A stretch of 64,000 nt of DNA from Pararhizobium sp. IMCC3301 (GCF_030758315.1 NZ_CP132336.1:1178001-1242000); one strand, 5' to 3'. Counted from the stretch's first letter, positions 19,791 to 28,888 are shown. Made by a program: numbers and translations. Notes: generated from the sequence alone by a model not told the origin.

Positions 19791-21176
19791 ATGAAACATC
19801 ATGCCCCCTTCTTGCCGCCGTCTCCGGGCGATCCCGTTCCCCAGATCCTGCGCGATTGGCTGCAGGCGCTGCGCCCGTGCTTCACGGCGCCCAGTTGGGA
19901 GCACATGCTCGTCCTGGTCATGGGGGCCGTGCTGGCCCCGGGCAAGCGCACCGTCAGCGCCTGCCTGCGGATGACCGGGCGCGCCGAGGCGAAAAACTTT
20001 TCGAGCTACCATCAGCTCCTTAACCGCGCCCGCTGGGAGTCTCGCGATATGTCTCGGCGCCTGCTGGCCATGATCATCGACCGCCTCGTGCCGGAGGGTC
20101 CCGTGGTCATCGGGATGGACGATACAATCGAGCGCCGATGGGGGCGCAAAATCACTGCGCGCGGCATCTATCGCGATCCTGTCCGCTCCAGCCATGGCCA
20201 CTTCGTCAAAGCCAGCGGGCTGCGCTGGTTGAGCTTCATGGTGCTGACGCCGGTCCCTTGGGCAGGTGTTGTGAAGGCCCTCCCGGTGCTCACCCTGTTG
20301 GCCCCCTCGGAGCGCTCCGACCACCAGCGCGGACGCAGGCACAAGCTGCTGACCGACTGGGCCCGCCAAGGGGCGCTCCAGCTCTGTCGCTGGATGCCAG
20401 AGCGCGACATCGTCTTCGTGGGCGATAGCGGCTTCGCTGTCCATGAACTGGCGTACGCCATCGGCGGCCGAGCAACCCTCATCAGCCGACTGCGGCTCGA
20501 CGCCAATCTCTACGCGGCCCCTCCAAAACGTGACGGCCACACCCTCGGACGCCCGGCGCAGAAGGGGCCACCCTTGCCCAAGCTGAAAACGCTGCTTTCA
20601 AACCCGACCACGCCCTGGAAAAGGATCACCGCGTCCTCCTGGTATGGGCGCAAGCACCATAAGGCACTCGAAATTACCTCGAGCACCGCATTGTGGTACC
20701 GACCTGGTACGCCGCCCAAGCCAATTCGCTGGGTCCTCGTCAGGGATCCTGACGGCCGGCGCGCTCCGCAAGCTTTCTTCAGCACCGATACAACGCTCGA
20801 TCCTGCCGACATCATCGCCCTGTTCGTCCGCCGCTGGCAGGTCGAGGTCACCTTCGCCGAAACCCGCGCCCATCTTGGCGTCGAAACCCAACGGCAATGG
20901 TCCGACAAAGCTATCGCCCGCACCACGCCGGCGCTGCTTGGTCTCTACAGCCTTATCTCTTTGTGGGCGTGCGATCTGTTGTCCAAGTCGAGCATTCCTT
21001 ATGCCGCAGCCTGGTATCGTAAGACCCATCTCACCTTCACCGATGCCATCGGCGCCGTAAGGCTCGCCTTATGGGTCGGAGACATTTATCAACACTCCCC
21101 GCCGCACCGGGAAAGACACAAAATCCCTCCCGACCGTCTCGTGCGTATGGCAGAGGCTCTCTGCTTCGCCGCATAA
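19791..21176 (+). CDS. IS701-family DDE transposase
   Basis: A 461-residue DDE-type transposase. Recognisable blocks are FLPPSPGDPVPQILRDWLQA at the N-terminus, VVIGMDDTIERRWG holding the first catalytic aspartate, IVFVGDSGFAVHELAYA with the second, and VRRWQVEVTFAETRAHLGVE with the catalytic glutamate region. I start at the ATG giving MKHHAPFLPP; the upstream in-frame ATG at 19737 would add 18 residues. All catalytic segments are present and the frame is intact, so the enzyme may be functional. Confidence 0.87.
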   Translation: MKHHAPFLPPSPGDPVPQILRDWLQALRPCFTAPSWEHMLVLVMGAVLAPGKRTVSACLRMTGRAEAKNFSSYHQLLNRARWESRDMSRRLLAMIIDRLVPEGPVVIGMDDTIERRWGRKITARGIYRDPVRSSHGHFVKASGLRWLSFMVLTPVPWAGVVKALPVLTLLAPSERSDHQRGRRHKLLTDWARQGALQLCRWMPERDIVFVGDSGFAVHELAYAIGGRATLISRLRLDANLYAAPPKRDGHTLGRPAQKGPPLPKLKTLLSNPTTPWKRITASSWYGRKHHKALEITSSTALWYRPGTPPKPIRWVLVRDPDGRRAPQAFFSTDTTLDPADIIALFVRRWQVEVTFAETRAHLGVETQRQWSDKAIARTTPALLGLYSLISLWACDLLSKSSIPYAAAWYRKTHLTFTDAIGAVRLALWVGDIYQHSPPHRERHKIPPDRLVRMAEALCFAA

Positions 21177-21194
21177 TGTACAAAGTCGAGCTGA

Positions 21195-22128
21195 GAGCCT
21201 GACTCATAATTAATACCTCACATATTCAAGCCCGGGCGATTGAACGCGCCATTCGGCGGATTGATGCAATGAACAGCCAAGCTTCGGATGAGGCGATTGA
21301 AGCTTCCCAGTCCTTGGCAAGACGGCGGCAGCGGCAAAGCCATGCAAAAGTCCGCTCCACAATCCAGCGTTTGGGCAAGACTACAAACCCCTTGGCCTGA
21401 TCGGAACGCTTGACGATTTCAACAACCAGGCCCTCAATGTGAGCGAGAGCCGTTTCCAGCTTCTCACCTGCGTATCCGCCATCGGCAAACAGCCTTGTCA
21501 GCGTGGGATGCCCTTCTGCGACGATTTCGATGAGGCCGGGAGCACCGTCGCGGTCCTGAATACTGGCTTCATGCACGATCCCTTCCAGCATGTTGCCTGC
21601 AGTATCGGTTATGATGTGGCGCTTGCGTCCCTTGATCTTCTTGCCCGCATCATAGCCACGAGGGCCACCGCTTTCGGTCGTCTTCACTGACTGGCTGTCA
21701 ATGATGGCGGCCGTCGGTTCCGCTTCTCGGCCCGCAATGAGGCGGCTTGCCACGACCAGCGCCTCGTTGATCAGGGTAAACAGCCCACCGTCGCGCCAGC
21801 GGTAGAAATGGTATTGCACCGTCGTGAAGGGCGGAAAATCCTTGGGTAAAAGCCGCCACTGACAGCCCGCCGCCGCAACATACTGAATTGCATTCCATAT
21901 TTCGCGCAAATCGTGCACGCTTGGCCGCCCCACCTTGCCGGAACGCTCCACAAAGGGCGCTATGACCTCCCATTCGCCACCGCTGCAGTCGCTTGCATAA
22001 CGCAGTTCGCGCCTGTCATAATGGCGCCGAGTGATTTCAGTCCAGGACATCCGATCCTCCGTAGTCTTCGCAAACCACAGAGAATCACAATCCACTGAAA
22101 TCACTCAATTTAATTTTCGGTCAGGCTC
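21195..22128 (-). mobile_element. IS5-family insertion sequence
   Basis: The ends show inverted repeats: GAGCCTGAC at 21195-21203 and GTCAGGCTC at 22120-22128, with further partial matches inward (ATTAAT against ATTAAA after a 5-base gap). The length of about 0.93 kb fits the small single-ORF members of the family. It begins two or three bases after the right end of the IS701-like element. No exact target duplication is visible; TGA on the left and TTA on the right both fit a TNA target pattern, which may be chance. Confidence 0.78.
21226..22050 (-). CDS. IS5-family transposase
   Basis: A 274-residue transposase. The N-terminal MSWTEITRRHYDRRELRYAS and WEVIAPFVERSGKVGRPSVH lead to the DDE core: AAIIDSQSVKTTESGGPRGY (first Asp), LTRLFADGGYAGEKLETAL (second Asp) and LPKRWIVERTFAWLCRCRRL (Glu, with the family Y/W-R-W-VER-F-W block). 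I start at the ATG of MSWTEI because the 18 codons upstream are not conserved. The frame is intact, so activity is possible. Confidence 0.9.
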   Translation of the reverse strand: MSWTEITRRHYDRRELRYASDCSGGEWEVIAPFVERSGKVGRPSVHDLREIWNAIQYVAAAGCQWRLLPKDFPPFTTVQYHFYRWRDGGLFTLINEALVVASRLIAGREAEPTAAIIDSQSVKTTESGGPRGYDAGKKIKGRKRHIITDTAGNMLEGIVHEASIQDRDGAPGLIEIVAEGHPTLTRLFADGGYAGEKLETALAHIEGLVVEIVKRSDQAKGFVVLPKRWIVERTFAWLCRCRRLAKDWEASIASSEAWLFIASIRRMARSIARA

Positions 22129-22175
22129 TTAGGTACAAACTGTTACCTATGTCTCCGGGTCGGACAAAGAGTGAC

Positions 22176-22252
22176 TGGTAGGCCTGGAGGGACTCGAACC
22201 CCCAACCAAGCGGTTATGAGCCGCTGGCTCTAACCAATTGAGCTACAGGCCT
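22176..22252 (-). tRNA. tRNA with CAT anticodon, probably tRNA-Ile2
   Basis: A full cloverleaf reads on the minus strand: acceptor stem AGGCCTG/CAGGCCT, D arm with AATTGGTTAGAG, anticodon stem AGCGG/CCGCT around loop CTCATAA (anticodon CAT), T arm with GGTTCGAGTCC, discriminator A and an encoded CCA. An A1-U72 pair with A73 and the anticodon-arm context resemble isoleucine tRNAs, so I favour tRNA-Ile2 (lysidine-modified CAU) over elongator tRNA-Met. Its 3' end faces the IS-rich region and the polysaccharide locus. Confidence 0.93.
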
Positions 22253-22447
22253 ACAGGGCACGCCGCAAAATGGCGATGCGCCGTCACGCTGCTTGGCTAT
22301 CGCATCTTGGCGCATTGGGCAAGTTGGTTTTGAGCCATCTTTCTGACTTTGGCGTGCCGGCAGAGCGCTTTCCACGAGCATCGGCCAAATGCCACCACAA
22401 TTGCCGATTAGCCATTTGGCAGATCATGAAAAAAATGGAGACTGTCC

Positions 22448-23176
22448 ATGCGTCCTGTTCCGGTTTTCGCCTCCCTCACACTTGTTGCCATATTGGCCTT
22501 TGCACCCCTCACCGCCAGGGCGGATGAGATCAAACCACCAACCCTGTCGCTCAGCGGCACCGGCACGGTTTCCGGCAATCCGGATATGGCGGTCATCACC
22601 ATTGGTACGGTCAGCGAAGCGGAGGATGCTGTCACCGCGCTGGAGAAGAATACCGCCAGCACAACAGGCTTTATCAACGCGCTCAAGAGTGCCGGCATTG
22701 CCGCGCAGGATTTGCAGACCAGCAATTTCTCGGTTGAGCCGAAATTTGTCTATCCAACCAGCAAATCCGGCTCTCAGCCGAATACCCCCAACATTGTCGG
22801 GTATACAGTGCGCAATATGGTCACTGTCCGCGTGCGTGATCTGAAACTGATCGGCAGCGTTTTGAACGAGGCTGTCACCCTGGGCGCAAATTCCATCAGC
22901 GGGCCGCAATTTTCCGTTGATGATCCCTCGGCCCTTGAAGCCGAGGCCCGGCGCATGGCGATGGCAGATGCCATTGCCAAGGCAGAGGATTATGCCGGCG
23001 CGGCAGGAATCAGTCTCGGTGCCATCCGTCAGATCACCGAACAGGGCAGCTTCCAGCCGCGGCCGGAAGCCATCATGATGAGCCGCAAATCAGCTGACAG
23101 TGCAATGGTGCCGGTGGAAGCTGGTGAGGTCAGCTACAGCGCGACCGTAGCGGTGGAATGGGCGCTGCAGCAATAG
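22448..23176 (+). CDS. SIMPL domain (DUF541) periplasmic protein
   Basis: A 242-residue protein with a clear Sec signal peptide (VFASLTLVAILAFAPLTARA, cleaved near residue 25) and a SIMPL domain. Family marks are LSLSGTGTVSGNPDMAVITI at the mature N-terminus, then LQTSNFSVEPKF, YTVRNMVTVRVRDL and the C-terminal VPVEAGEVSYSATVAVEWAL. The family is related to the outer-membrane/periplasmic BP26 antigen of Brucella; its molecular function is poorly known. It stands alone, with the tRNA upstream. A 7-base inverted repeat (AGCGCCG/CGGCGCT) follows the stop but has no T run. Confidence 0.87.
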   Translation: MRPVPVFASLTLVAILAFAPLTARADEIKPPTLSLSGTGTVSGNPDMAVITIGTVSEAEDAVTALEKNTASTTGFINALKSAGIAAQDLQTSNFSVEPKFVYPTSKSGSQPNTPNIVGYTVRNMVTVRVRDLKLIGSVLNEAVTLGANSISGPQFSVDDPSALEAEARRMAMADAIAKAEDYAGAAGISLGAIRQITEQGSFQPRPEAIMMSRKSADSAMVPVEAGEVSYSATVAVEWALQQ

Positions 23177-23391
23177 GATTGGTCAGCGCCGTCAAAGGCG
23201 CATCCCGGCGCTACAGATGAATCGATAACTCAAATTCCCGGTTGAAGCCGCTGCCGCGATTGGCTTTTTCTCAATCGCGTTCTAACGGACCCAAGAGTGC
23301 GGAGGAATCACTTTCCGAACCAGCCAATGCAAACACCTGTAAACCATGGATATTCAGTCTATATCACGGTCACATCGGCTTGGTCGGATAC

Positions 23392-23793
23392 TCAGCCTGC
23401 CGCACTTATATCCGGTACTGGACGCGGCTTGCCGTCTTCATCGATGGCGACAAAGGTAAAGGTCGCATCCGTCACCTTGTGACGCTCGCCGGTGAGGAAG
23501 CGTTTGGCAAAAGCCTCGACGTGAATTTTCATCGAGCTGCGCCCGACCTGCTCAATCTCGCAATAGACGCACAACACGTCCCCCACCCTGACCGGCTGAA
23601 TGAAGGTCATGCTTTCCACCGCTACGGTCACCACCCGGCCCATTGCGCGTTCCACACCGGCAATGCCGCCAGCCTGATCCATTCGCGACATCACCCAGCC
23701 GCCAAAAATATCGCCATTGGCATTGGTATCGGCTGGCATTGCCATGGTGCGCACGGTCAGCGTGCCGCGCGGCTCGGCGGAAATCTCGGTCAT
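23392..23793 (-). CDS. Acyl-CoA thioesterase, YciA-type hotdog protein
   Basis: A 133-residue hotdog-fold thioesterase. ANGDIFGGWVMSRMDQAGGI contains the N/D-x2-G-x2-FGG motif and the aspartate of the active site on the central helix. VTVAVESMTFIQPVRVGDVL is the strand block typical of the acyl-CoA hydrolase (YciA/BFIT) family. These cytoplasmic hexamers hydrolyse acyl-CoA esters. It lies 27 bases downstream of the YjbQ-like gene on the same strand, so the two probably share a transcript. Confidence 0.88.
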   Translation of the reverse strand: MTEISAEPRGTLTVRTMAMPADTNANGDIFGGWVMSRMDQAGGIAGVERAMGRVVTVAVESMTFIQPVRVGDVLCVYCEIEQVGRSSMKIHVEAFAKRFLTGERHKVTDATFTFVAIDEDGKPRPVPDISAAG

Positions 23794-23820
23794 GCAGCGC
23801 CTTTCAGGCTCGAAGTGACA

Positions 23821-24255
23821 TCAGCTCAGATGCAGCACCACCCGTCTTTGATGCGGACGGGTACGGTGTTCAAACAGATAGATGCCCTGCCATGTACCCA
23901 ATGCCAAGCGGCTTTTCATCACCGGCACACTCAGATGCGTCTGCGTCAATGCGGTTTTGATATGCGCCGGCATGTCATCTGGTCCCTCGGCAGTGTGGAT
24001 CATCCAGCGCATTGAGGCGGCATCCCCGTCCGGGACCAGCCGGGCGAAGAAGTTCTGCAGATCAACTTGAACATCCGGATCGGCATTTTCCTGAACCGTC
24101 AGCGAGCACGATGTGTGCTGGCAGAACAATGTTAACAGGCCGCTCGCAACGCCAGCTTCCCGCACAAAAGCCTCCGCAGCAGCAGTAAACTCATAAAGGC
24201 CGGGCCCGTCGGTCGGCAGGATCAGAATGGTCTGGGTCAGAATAGTCTGGGTCAT
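23821..24255 (-). CDS. YjbQ family (UPF0047) protein
   Basis: A 144-residue protein of the YjbQ/UPF0047 family, sometimes annotated as secondary thiamine-phosphate synthase. Conserved blocks are GLLTLFCQHTSCSLTVQENA, then DPDVQVDLQNFFARLVPDGD, AEGPDDMPAHIKTALTQTHL with the conserved His, and LALGTWQGIYLFEHRTRPH near the end. Its biological role is not settled. The N-terminal MTQTILTQTILIL carries a short repeat, so the start could be one of two nearby methionines. It is probably co-transcribed with the thioesterase gene. Confidence 0.87.
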   Translation of the reverse strand: MTQTILTQTILILPTDGPGLYEFTAAAEAFVREAGVASGLLTLFCQHTSCSLTVQENADPDVQVDLQNFFARLVPDGDAASMRWMIHTAEGPDDMPAHIKTALTQTHLSVPVMKSRLALGTWQGIYLFEHRTRPHQRRVVLHLS

Positions 24256-24567
24256 ATGATCGCCGGTTGTGATTTTACATCACCATAGCCGGGCTTCTCG
24301 GACGTGAAAACAAAACACAACCAAATGGCCTTCAGCCGTACCACTTCCCGGACCCTGCCACCTGCTTTGCCGCCCCGACTTCTCTTGGGGTCCCCCTACC
24401 TCTCTTGAATCATTGAATCAGGTCCTCAGTATTCATCAGTAAACCTCTCTGCAGACTCACCATTTTGACCCATCGGCAAACCAGAGACCATCCTGGCAGA
24501 GGTAATTTGGCGGCACGCTTGCCCACCTGCCCCTTGCAACTTGGCTACGCGTGCTTATTCCTGTGGC
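24256..24567. other. Intergenic stretch between yjbQ-like and GST genes
   Basis: This 312-base interval separates two divergent genes and should contain promoters for both. I see no coding frame I can support, no repeat and no strong hairpin. TTGCAA at 24534-24539 could be a -35 box for the rightward gene, but no matching -10 box is convincing. Confidence 0.35.
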
Positions 24568-25266
24568 ATGGTATCTTCCGGTCATCCCATCCTCTATTCC
24601 TTCCGCCGCTGTCCCTATGCGATGCGGGCGCGGCTGGCGCTCGCCTCCGCAGGCTTCACCGTTGAACTGCGCGAGATTGTGCTGCGCGACAAGGCCGCAG
24701 ACTTTGTCACGGCCTCACCCAAGGCAACCGTGCCGGTGCTGGTACTGCCTGATGGCACGGTGATTGAGGAAAGTCTCGACATCATGCTGCATGTGCTGGG
24801 TCAGCACGACCCGGAACATTTGTTGCGACCCCCGCATGCCACGCAGGAGGATATGCTGGCGCTCATTGCCGAGTTTGACGGACCGTTCAAGACCGCGCTC
24901 GACCGCTACAAATATGCCAATCGGTATGACGATGCTGATCCGCTCAACCAGCGCGATAAGGCAGCAATGTTTCTGCACCGGCTGGATGATCTGCTGGCAC
25001 CACAGGTCGGGTTTTTCTATGGCAGCCGGCCATCGCTTGCGGATTTTGCCATCCTGCCATTCATCCGGCAATTTGCCAATGTCGACAGAGCCTGGTTCGA
25101 TGCCGGACCCTGGCTTCACCTGCTCAGCGCGTTGAACCAGTTTACCTCTTCTGCCCGGTTTGCCGCGATTATGGGGAAATACCAAAAATGGCAGCCCGCT
25201 GACCCGCCACTCTGGTTCGCAGTCCGTGCCGTCCCAAACGCCCATATCCAAGCCGAAAACGAATGA
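24568..25266 (+). CDS. Glutathione S-transferase family protein
   Basis: A 232-residue GST-fold protein. The N-terminal thioredoxin-like domain has ILYSFRRCPYAMRARLALAS with a Cys-Pro-Tyr-Ala motif (CPYA), more like monothiol redox GSTs of the omega or GrxB type than Ser/Tyr enzymes. ATVPVLVLPDGTVIEESLDI carries the cis-proline and the ES glutathione-binding pair. The C-terminal helical domain includes RPSLADFAILPFIRQFANVD. I start at the ATG of MVSSGHP; an in-frame ATG nine codons upstream is possible. A strong terminator hairpin follows directly. Confidence 0.86.
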   Translation: MVSSGHPILYSFRRCPYAMRARLALASAGFTVELREIVLRDKAADFVTASPKATVPVLVLPDGTVIEESLDIMLHVLGQHDPEHLLRPPHATQEDMLALIAEFDGPFKTALDRYKYANRYDDADPLNQRDKAAMFLHRLDDLLAPQVGFFYGSRPSLADFAILPFIRQFANVDRAWFDAGPWLHLLSALNQFTSSARFAAIMGKYQKWQPADPPLWFAVRAVPNAHIQAENE

Positions 25267-25309
25267 TGGCCGCAGACCGTCTTGGGAACCGGTCTGCGGC
25301 CATCGTTTT
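25265..25309 (+). terminator. Rho-independent terminator after GST gene
   Basis: A perfect 15-base inverted repeat (GATGGCCGCAGACCG at 25265-25279, complement at 25290-25304) with a 10-base loop, followed by GTTTTG. It starts inside the stop codon region of the GST gene and probably ends its transcript. Convergent transcription from the DUF992 gene may also be affected. Confidence 0.8.
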
Positions 25310-25373
25310 GTCAGTCAGCTACCGATCTTCCGGCTTGCGCCGCCGATCAGGGCTGCTCAGGTTTGCTTCGCGA

Positions 25374-25862
25374 TCAGTACAGTTCGATCTGTGCCAGTCC
25401 GACGGCAACATTTATGCCGGTTGAACCGGACACGCTGACCGGCTGCAGGGCAAATGACTCAGAGGAGCCACCCACCAGTACATTGGCGCCCAGACCCACG
25501 GCAAATGCCGCCGATGCGGTCGCACCGGTATAGGTTCCGGCAAGAGCGCGCGGCGCATATACGTCGTCTTCAGCCGCCACAACGGTCCACAGAATGACCG
25601 ATTCACCGGTAATGCCGATATCGATGCCGTATTTGTTGATGGTACCGGTATAGATTTCTTCCGGCAAACTATCATTGGCAGGATTGAATGTGCAGATCAG
25701 ATCTTTGGATGATCCGAAAATGAAGCCGACACCGCCTTCAACTTCACAGGTCAACTGACCCAGTTGAACGCCGTGTTCATCGGCCAGCGCGGAGGGAATA
25801 TAGCTTGATGCAGCCAACAGGGCGGCAGTGGTCGTCGAGAGGATCGCTTTTTTGAGTGTCAT
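25374..25862 (-). CDS. DUF992 family exported protein
   Basis: A 162-residue protein starting at MTLKKAILSTTTAALLAASS with a Sec signal peptide cleaved after SALA-D (about residue 26). The mature part has VQLGQLTCEVEGGVGFIFGS and KDLICTFNPAND, typical DUF992 blocks with two cysteines that may form a disulfide, then NKYGIDIGITGESVILWTVV and a glycine-rich C-terminus. DUF992 proteins occur almost only in alphaproteobacteria; function is unknown. The start at 25862 is supported by AAAGGA seven bases upstream; an open frame extends further but lacks these features. Confidence 0.88.
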   Translation of the reverse strand: MTLKKAILSTTTAALLAASSYIPSALADEHGVQLGQLTCEVEGGVGFIFGSSKDLICTFNPANDSLPEEIYTGTINKYGIDIGITGESVILWTVVAAEDDVYAPRALAGTYTGATASAAFAVGLGANVLVGGSSESFALQPVSVSGSTGINVAVGLAQIELY

Positions 25863-26303
25863 GATATGTCCTTTCAAGAGGGATTGGTCGCCGCAGTCAG
25901 GGAGTGAACGCTGCAGTGCGAAAAACGTTCCCGGCTGAGGGAGCATTGCGATCTTGGCTGGTGAGGCGTTTCTTGCGGCTCGCCACGGCACTTGGCATGC
26001 AGCAGCAAACATTGAATCAGACTATCAAGCAGGCCAGTCAAGTTAATGTAATAGTTGGATTTTTTTAAGATCAGGTCGTTACTGCGGCCTCTGATGACCC
26101 GTCCTGATTGCCGGTCTTGCGGGCCATCCATGATTTCGAACCAACAGGTTGTGCGCCGCACTGGGCAGCTTCTACACAATTCGTGAAGGCGATGGATTTG
26201 GTCAAAATATTGCAGCGCCAAGCAGCAATCCGGCCATCAAATCCGGGGAACGCCTTGTCCGGACGCCCCGTTTTTCACGGCTTCGCGGGAAAGAAGAACC
26301 GCT
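25863..26303. other. Intergenic stretch between DUF992 gene and rpoD
   Basis: About 440 bases without a supported gene. It should hold the promoter of the leftward DUF992 gene and the 3' end of the rpoD transcript. A TTTTTTT run lies near 26,060 on the plus strand. I see no clear terminator hairpin for rpoD and no coding frame with recognisable content. Confidence 0.35.
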
Positions 26304-28310
26304 CTAACTGTCCAGAAAACTGCGCAGTTTACGCGAGCGGCTTGGATGTTTCAGCTTGCGCAAAGCTTTTGCTTCGATCTGGCGGATACGTTCGCGGGTG
26401 ACGCTGAACTGCTGGCCGACTTCCTCCAGAGTGTGGTCAGTGTTCATACCGATACCGAAACGCATACGCAGCACACGTTCTTCACGCGGTGTCAGTGAGG
26501 CCAGCACACGTGTGGTGGTTTCCCGCAGATTGGACTGGATCGCCGCATCAATTGGCAGGATCGCGTTCTTGTCCTCGATGAAATCACCCAGATGGCTGTC
26601 TTCCTCATCACCGATCGGTGTTTCCAGAGAAATCGGCTCTTTGGCGATTTTCAGAACCTTGCGCACTTTTTCCAGCGGCATCTGCAGCTTGTCAGCCAAT
26701 TCTTCCGGGGTCGGCTCGCGGCCGATTTCGTGCAGCATCTGGCGTGATGTGCGGACAATCTTGTTGATCGTTTCGATCATATGTACCGGAATACGAATGG
26801 TGCGGGCCTGATCGGCAATCGACCGTGTAATCGCCTGTCGAATCCACCATGTCGCATAAGTCGAGAATTTATAACCGCGGCGGTATTCAAATTTATCCAC
26901 CGCCTTCATCAAGCCGATATTGCCTTCCTGAATAAGGTCGAGAAATTGCAGGCCGCGATTGGTGTATTTCTTGGCAATCGAAATCACCAGGCGCAGATTG
27001 GCTTCCACCATTTCCTTCTTGGCAAGAGCAGCTTCCCGCTCGCCCTTCTGCACACCGGATACGATGCGGCGATATTCCCCGATATCGAGGCCGGTAACCG
27101 TCGCCAATTCCTGAATTTCTTCGCGAAGGCGGCCGATGGTTTGCTCTTCCTTTTCGGCGAAGGCGTGCCAGTGCTTGCTCTTCAGGCCGGAAATATGCTC
27201 GACCCATTTCGGATCCAGTTCGCGGCCCTGATATTCAGACAGAAATTCATCGCGCTTCACCCGATAACTGACCGCCAGGCGCATCAGCCGGCCTTCCCGC
27301 GAAATCAACTGCTTGTTGATATCGTAGAGTTGTTCGACCAGGCTCTCGATCCGGTTATTGTTGAGTGCCAGCGATTTAACATCTTCAATCACCGAATGGG
27401 TCAGTTCACCATAGGCTTGCTCTTCCTTGTCGGAGAGTGCCTTGTTTTTCAGTTGCAGCTCCACCGATTTGTCGTGCAGCTTGCGCATTTCCTGATAGGT
27501 GGTGGCAATCTTGTCGAACATTTCGACAACTTGCGGCTTCAGTTCTGCTTCCATGGCAGCGAGTGACAGATTGCCCTCGTCTTCCTCGTCATCATCCTCT
27601 TCGGCGGCCCGGTCTTCTGCCTCTTTGGCTGCAGCGGCCTTGCGCTCTTCCTCAGCCTTGCGTTCTTCGGGAGTTTTGGCGCTGTGATCTTCCTGCAATT
27701 TCTTTGCATCCGGGCCCGCATAGGTGGCTTCCAGATCGATAATATCGCGCAGCAGAATATTGCCTTCGGCCAGTTCATCGCGCCAGATGATAATCGCCTG
27801 GAATGTCAACGGGCTTTCGCACAGGCCAGAAATCATCGCCTCGCGGCCGGCCTCAATGCGTTTGGCAATGGCAATTTCGCCCTCGCGGGACAACAGTTCG
27901 ACCGAACCCATTTCGCGCAGATACATGCGCACCGGATCATCGGTGCGGTCGGTCGGTTCTTTGGCGGTGGTGGCTTTGGCAACCGATTTATTGCTGTTTT
28001 CCACCTGAGCCAGATCGCCGCCTTCACTCTCTTCGGCTTCGTCGACCTCTTCCTGCTCAACCACATTGATGCCCATATCAGACAGCATCGACATAGTGTC
28101 TTCGATCTGCTCGGAAGTCACTTCGGCAGACGGCAGAACAGCGTTGAGCTCTTCATAGGTCACATAGCCGCGTTTCTTCGCCAGCTTGATCATCTTTTTG
28201 ACGGCGGCGTCGTTCAGATCCAGCAATGGACCATCGCTGCCTTCACCGCCCGCTGGCGGCGGTGTGGTTTTTTTAGGCGCGGTTTCTGCTGTTTTTCCTG
28301 CCAAGGACAT
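26304..28310 (-). CDS. rpoD: RNA polymerase primary sigma factor RpoD (sigma-70)
   Basis: A 668-residue primary sigma factor, the length typical of alphaproteobacteria. Order of regions: 1.1 near residues 30-90, 1.2 [20 protein letters not shown], a long acidic non-conserved region (about residues 205-250, rich in E, D, K and A), region 2 with [39 protein letters not shown] and [14 protein letters not shown] (-10 recognition), region 3, then region 4.2 [20 protein letters not shown] (-35 recognition). In most alphaproteobacteria dnaG lies immediately upstream. Here 8.7 kb intervene. A GC-rich hairpin sits in the leader. Confidence 0.97.
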   Translation of the reverse strand: MSLAGKTAETAPKKTTPPPAGGEGSDGPLLDLNDAAVKKMIKLAKKRGYVTYEELNAVLPSAEVTSEQIEDTMSMLSDMGINVVEQEEVDEAEESEGGDLAQVENSNKSVAKATTAKEPTDRTDDPVRMYLREMGSVELLSREGEIAIAKRIEAGREAMISGLCESPLTFQAIIIWRDELAEGNILLRDIIDLEATYAGPDAKKLQEDHSAKTPEERKAEEERKAAAAKEAEDRAAEEDDDEEDEGNLSLAAMEAELKPQVVEMFDKIATTYQEMRKLHDKSVELQLKNKALSDKEEQAYGELTHSVIEDVKSLALNNNRIESLVEQLYDINKQLISREGRLMRLAVSYRVKRDEFLSEYQGRELDPKWVEHISGLKSKHWHAFAEKEEQTIGRLREEIQELATVTGLDIGEYRRIVSGVQKGEREAALAKKEMVEANLRLVISIAKKYTNRGLQFLDLIQEGNIGLMKAVDKFEYRRGYKFSTYATWWIRQAITRSIADQARTIRIPVHMIETINKIVRTSRQMLHEIGREPTPEELADKLQMPLEKVRKVLKIAKEPISLETPIGDEEDSHLGDFIEDKNAILPIDAAIQSNLRETTTRVLASLTPREERVLRMRFGIGMNTDHTLEEVGQQFSVTRERIRQIEAKALRKLKHPSRSRKLRSFLDS

Positions 28311-28888
28311 GCAAACTCTCCAAACGAAACGCCGGGTCGGCTGAGGCCCGGACCCGGCTGCTCGGTTATATATTGAATGAAGCGGATCAATTATGAGCCA
28401 CAGCAGCGAAAAAAACGCGCGCCTGCGACAAGCTTATGATGACACCACTTCGAAAATCATTAACTCACGTATTACCGGTCCTGGCACTTCGAAACCTTTC
28501 AGCAGACTTCGTCATCCCGTTGCGGCCGGAAATTCCCCTATTCTACAATTGAAAGACGGGAGCTTGGCCAACCGGTGGCCAATTCCGCCTTCATATCCCA
28601 GTCATAGATTTTGGATATTAATCGCCGATTAACCCTAAAATCCTTTGTCGGCTTTACCGACATGTTTGAGACACTTCTGCAGCGTCCTAACAAGATAGGC
28701 ACAAAGCCAGCATTTTGAAGCCTTGCACAACAAATATGTCGCGTTTCGTGGCCCGGCTCCGCATTTTTCAGCCATTATGTCGCGGGTCAGACGGTAACTG
28801 CAGCGAATCACGTCAGGATTCAAGGAGAATCATTATTTTGCGATTCGCATCAAATCTCAGGTGATTCGGTCAAATTAAGCCCTTTATG
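28311..28888. other. Intergenic region upstream of rpoD
   Basis: About 580 bases between the rpoD start and the 3' end of the DUF2254 gene. Short open frames exist on both strands, but none has conserved content or a good ribosome-binding site. The rpoD promoter should lie here; an AT-rich patch (TATATAAC on the minus strand near 28,370) could be a -10 region. Otherwise I see nothing apart from the leader hairpin. Confidence 0.4.
28331..28358 (-). promoter_or_regulatory. Hairpin in the rpoD leader
   Basis: GCCGGGTC at 28331-28338 and its complement GACCCGGC at 28351-28358 form a perfect 8-base stem about 20 bases upstream of the rpoD start codon. It could limit or tune translation initiation. 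No T run follows, so it is not an ordinary terminator. Function is inferred from position only. Confidence 0.35.

Larger units (their letters stand above)
19384..21192 (+). mobile_element. IS701-like insertion sequence with 15-base inverted repeats
   Basis: The element is bounded by a perfect 15-base terminal inverted repeat, AGCTCGACTTTGTAC at 19384-19398 and its reverse complement at 21178-21192. It measures about 1.81 kb. It holds the IS701-type transposase (+) and a 99-codon ORF (-). I find no clear target duplication: the bases outside the repeats differ, perhaps because the IS5-family element begins within 2-3 bases of its right end. Intact ends and an intact transposase suggest it is fairly recent. 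Confidence 0.8.

Noticed and set aside
19384-22128. IS701-like and IS5-like elements as one composite transposon
   Set aside because: They belong to different families with unrelated ends, and there is no cargo between them; they are simply adjacent insertions.
28393-28823. Small open frames on both strands upstream of rpoD
   Set aside because: They have no ribosome-binding site, no conserved content and an irregular composition; the region is better read as leader and promoter sequence.
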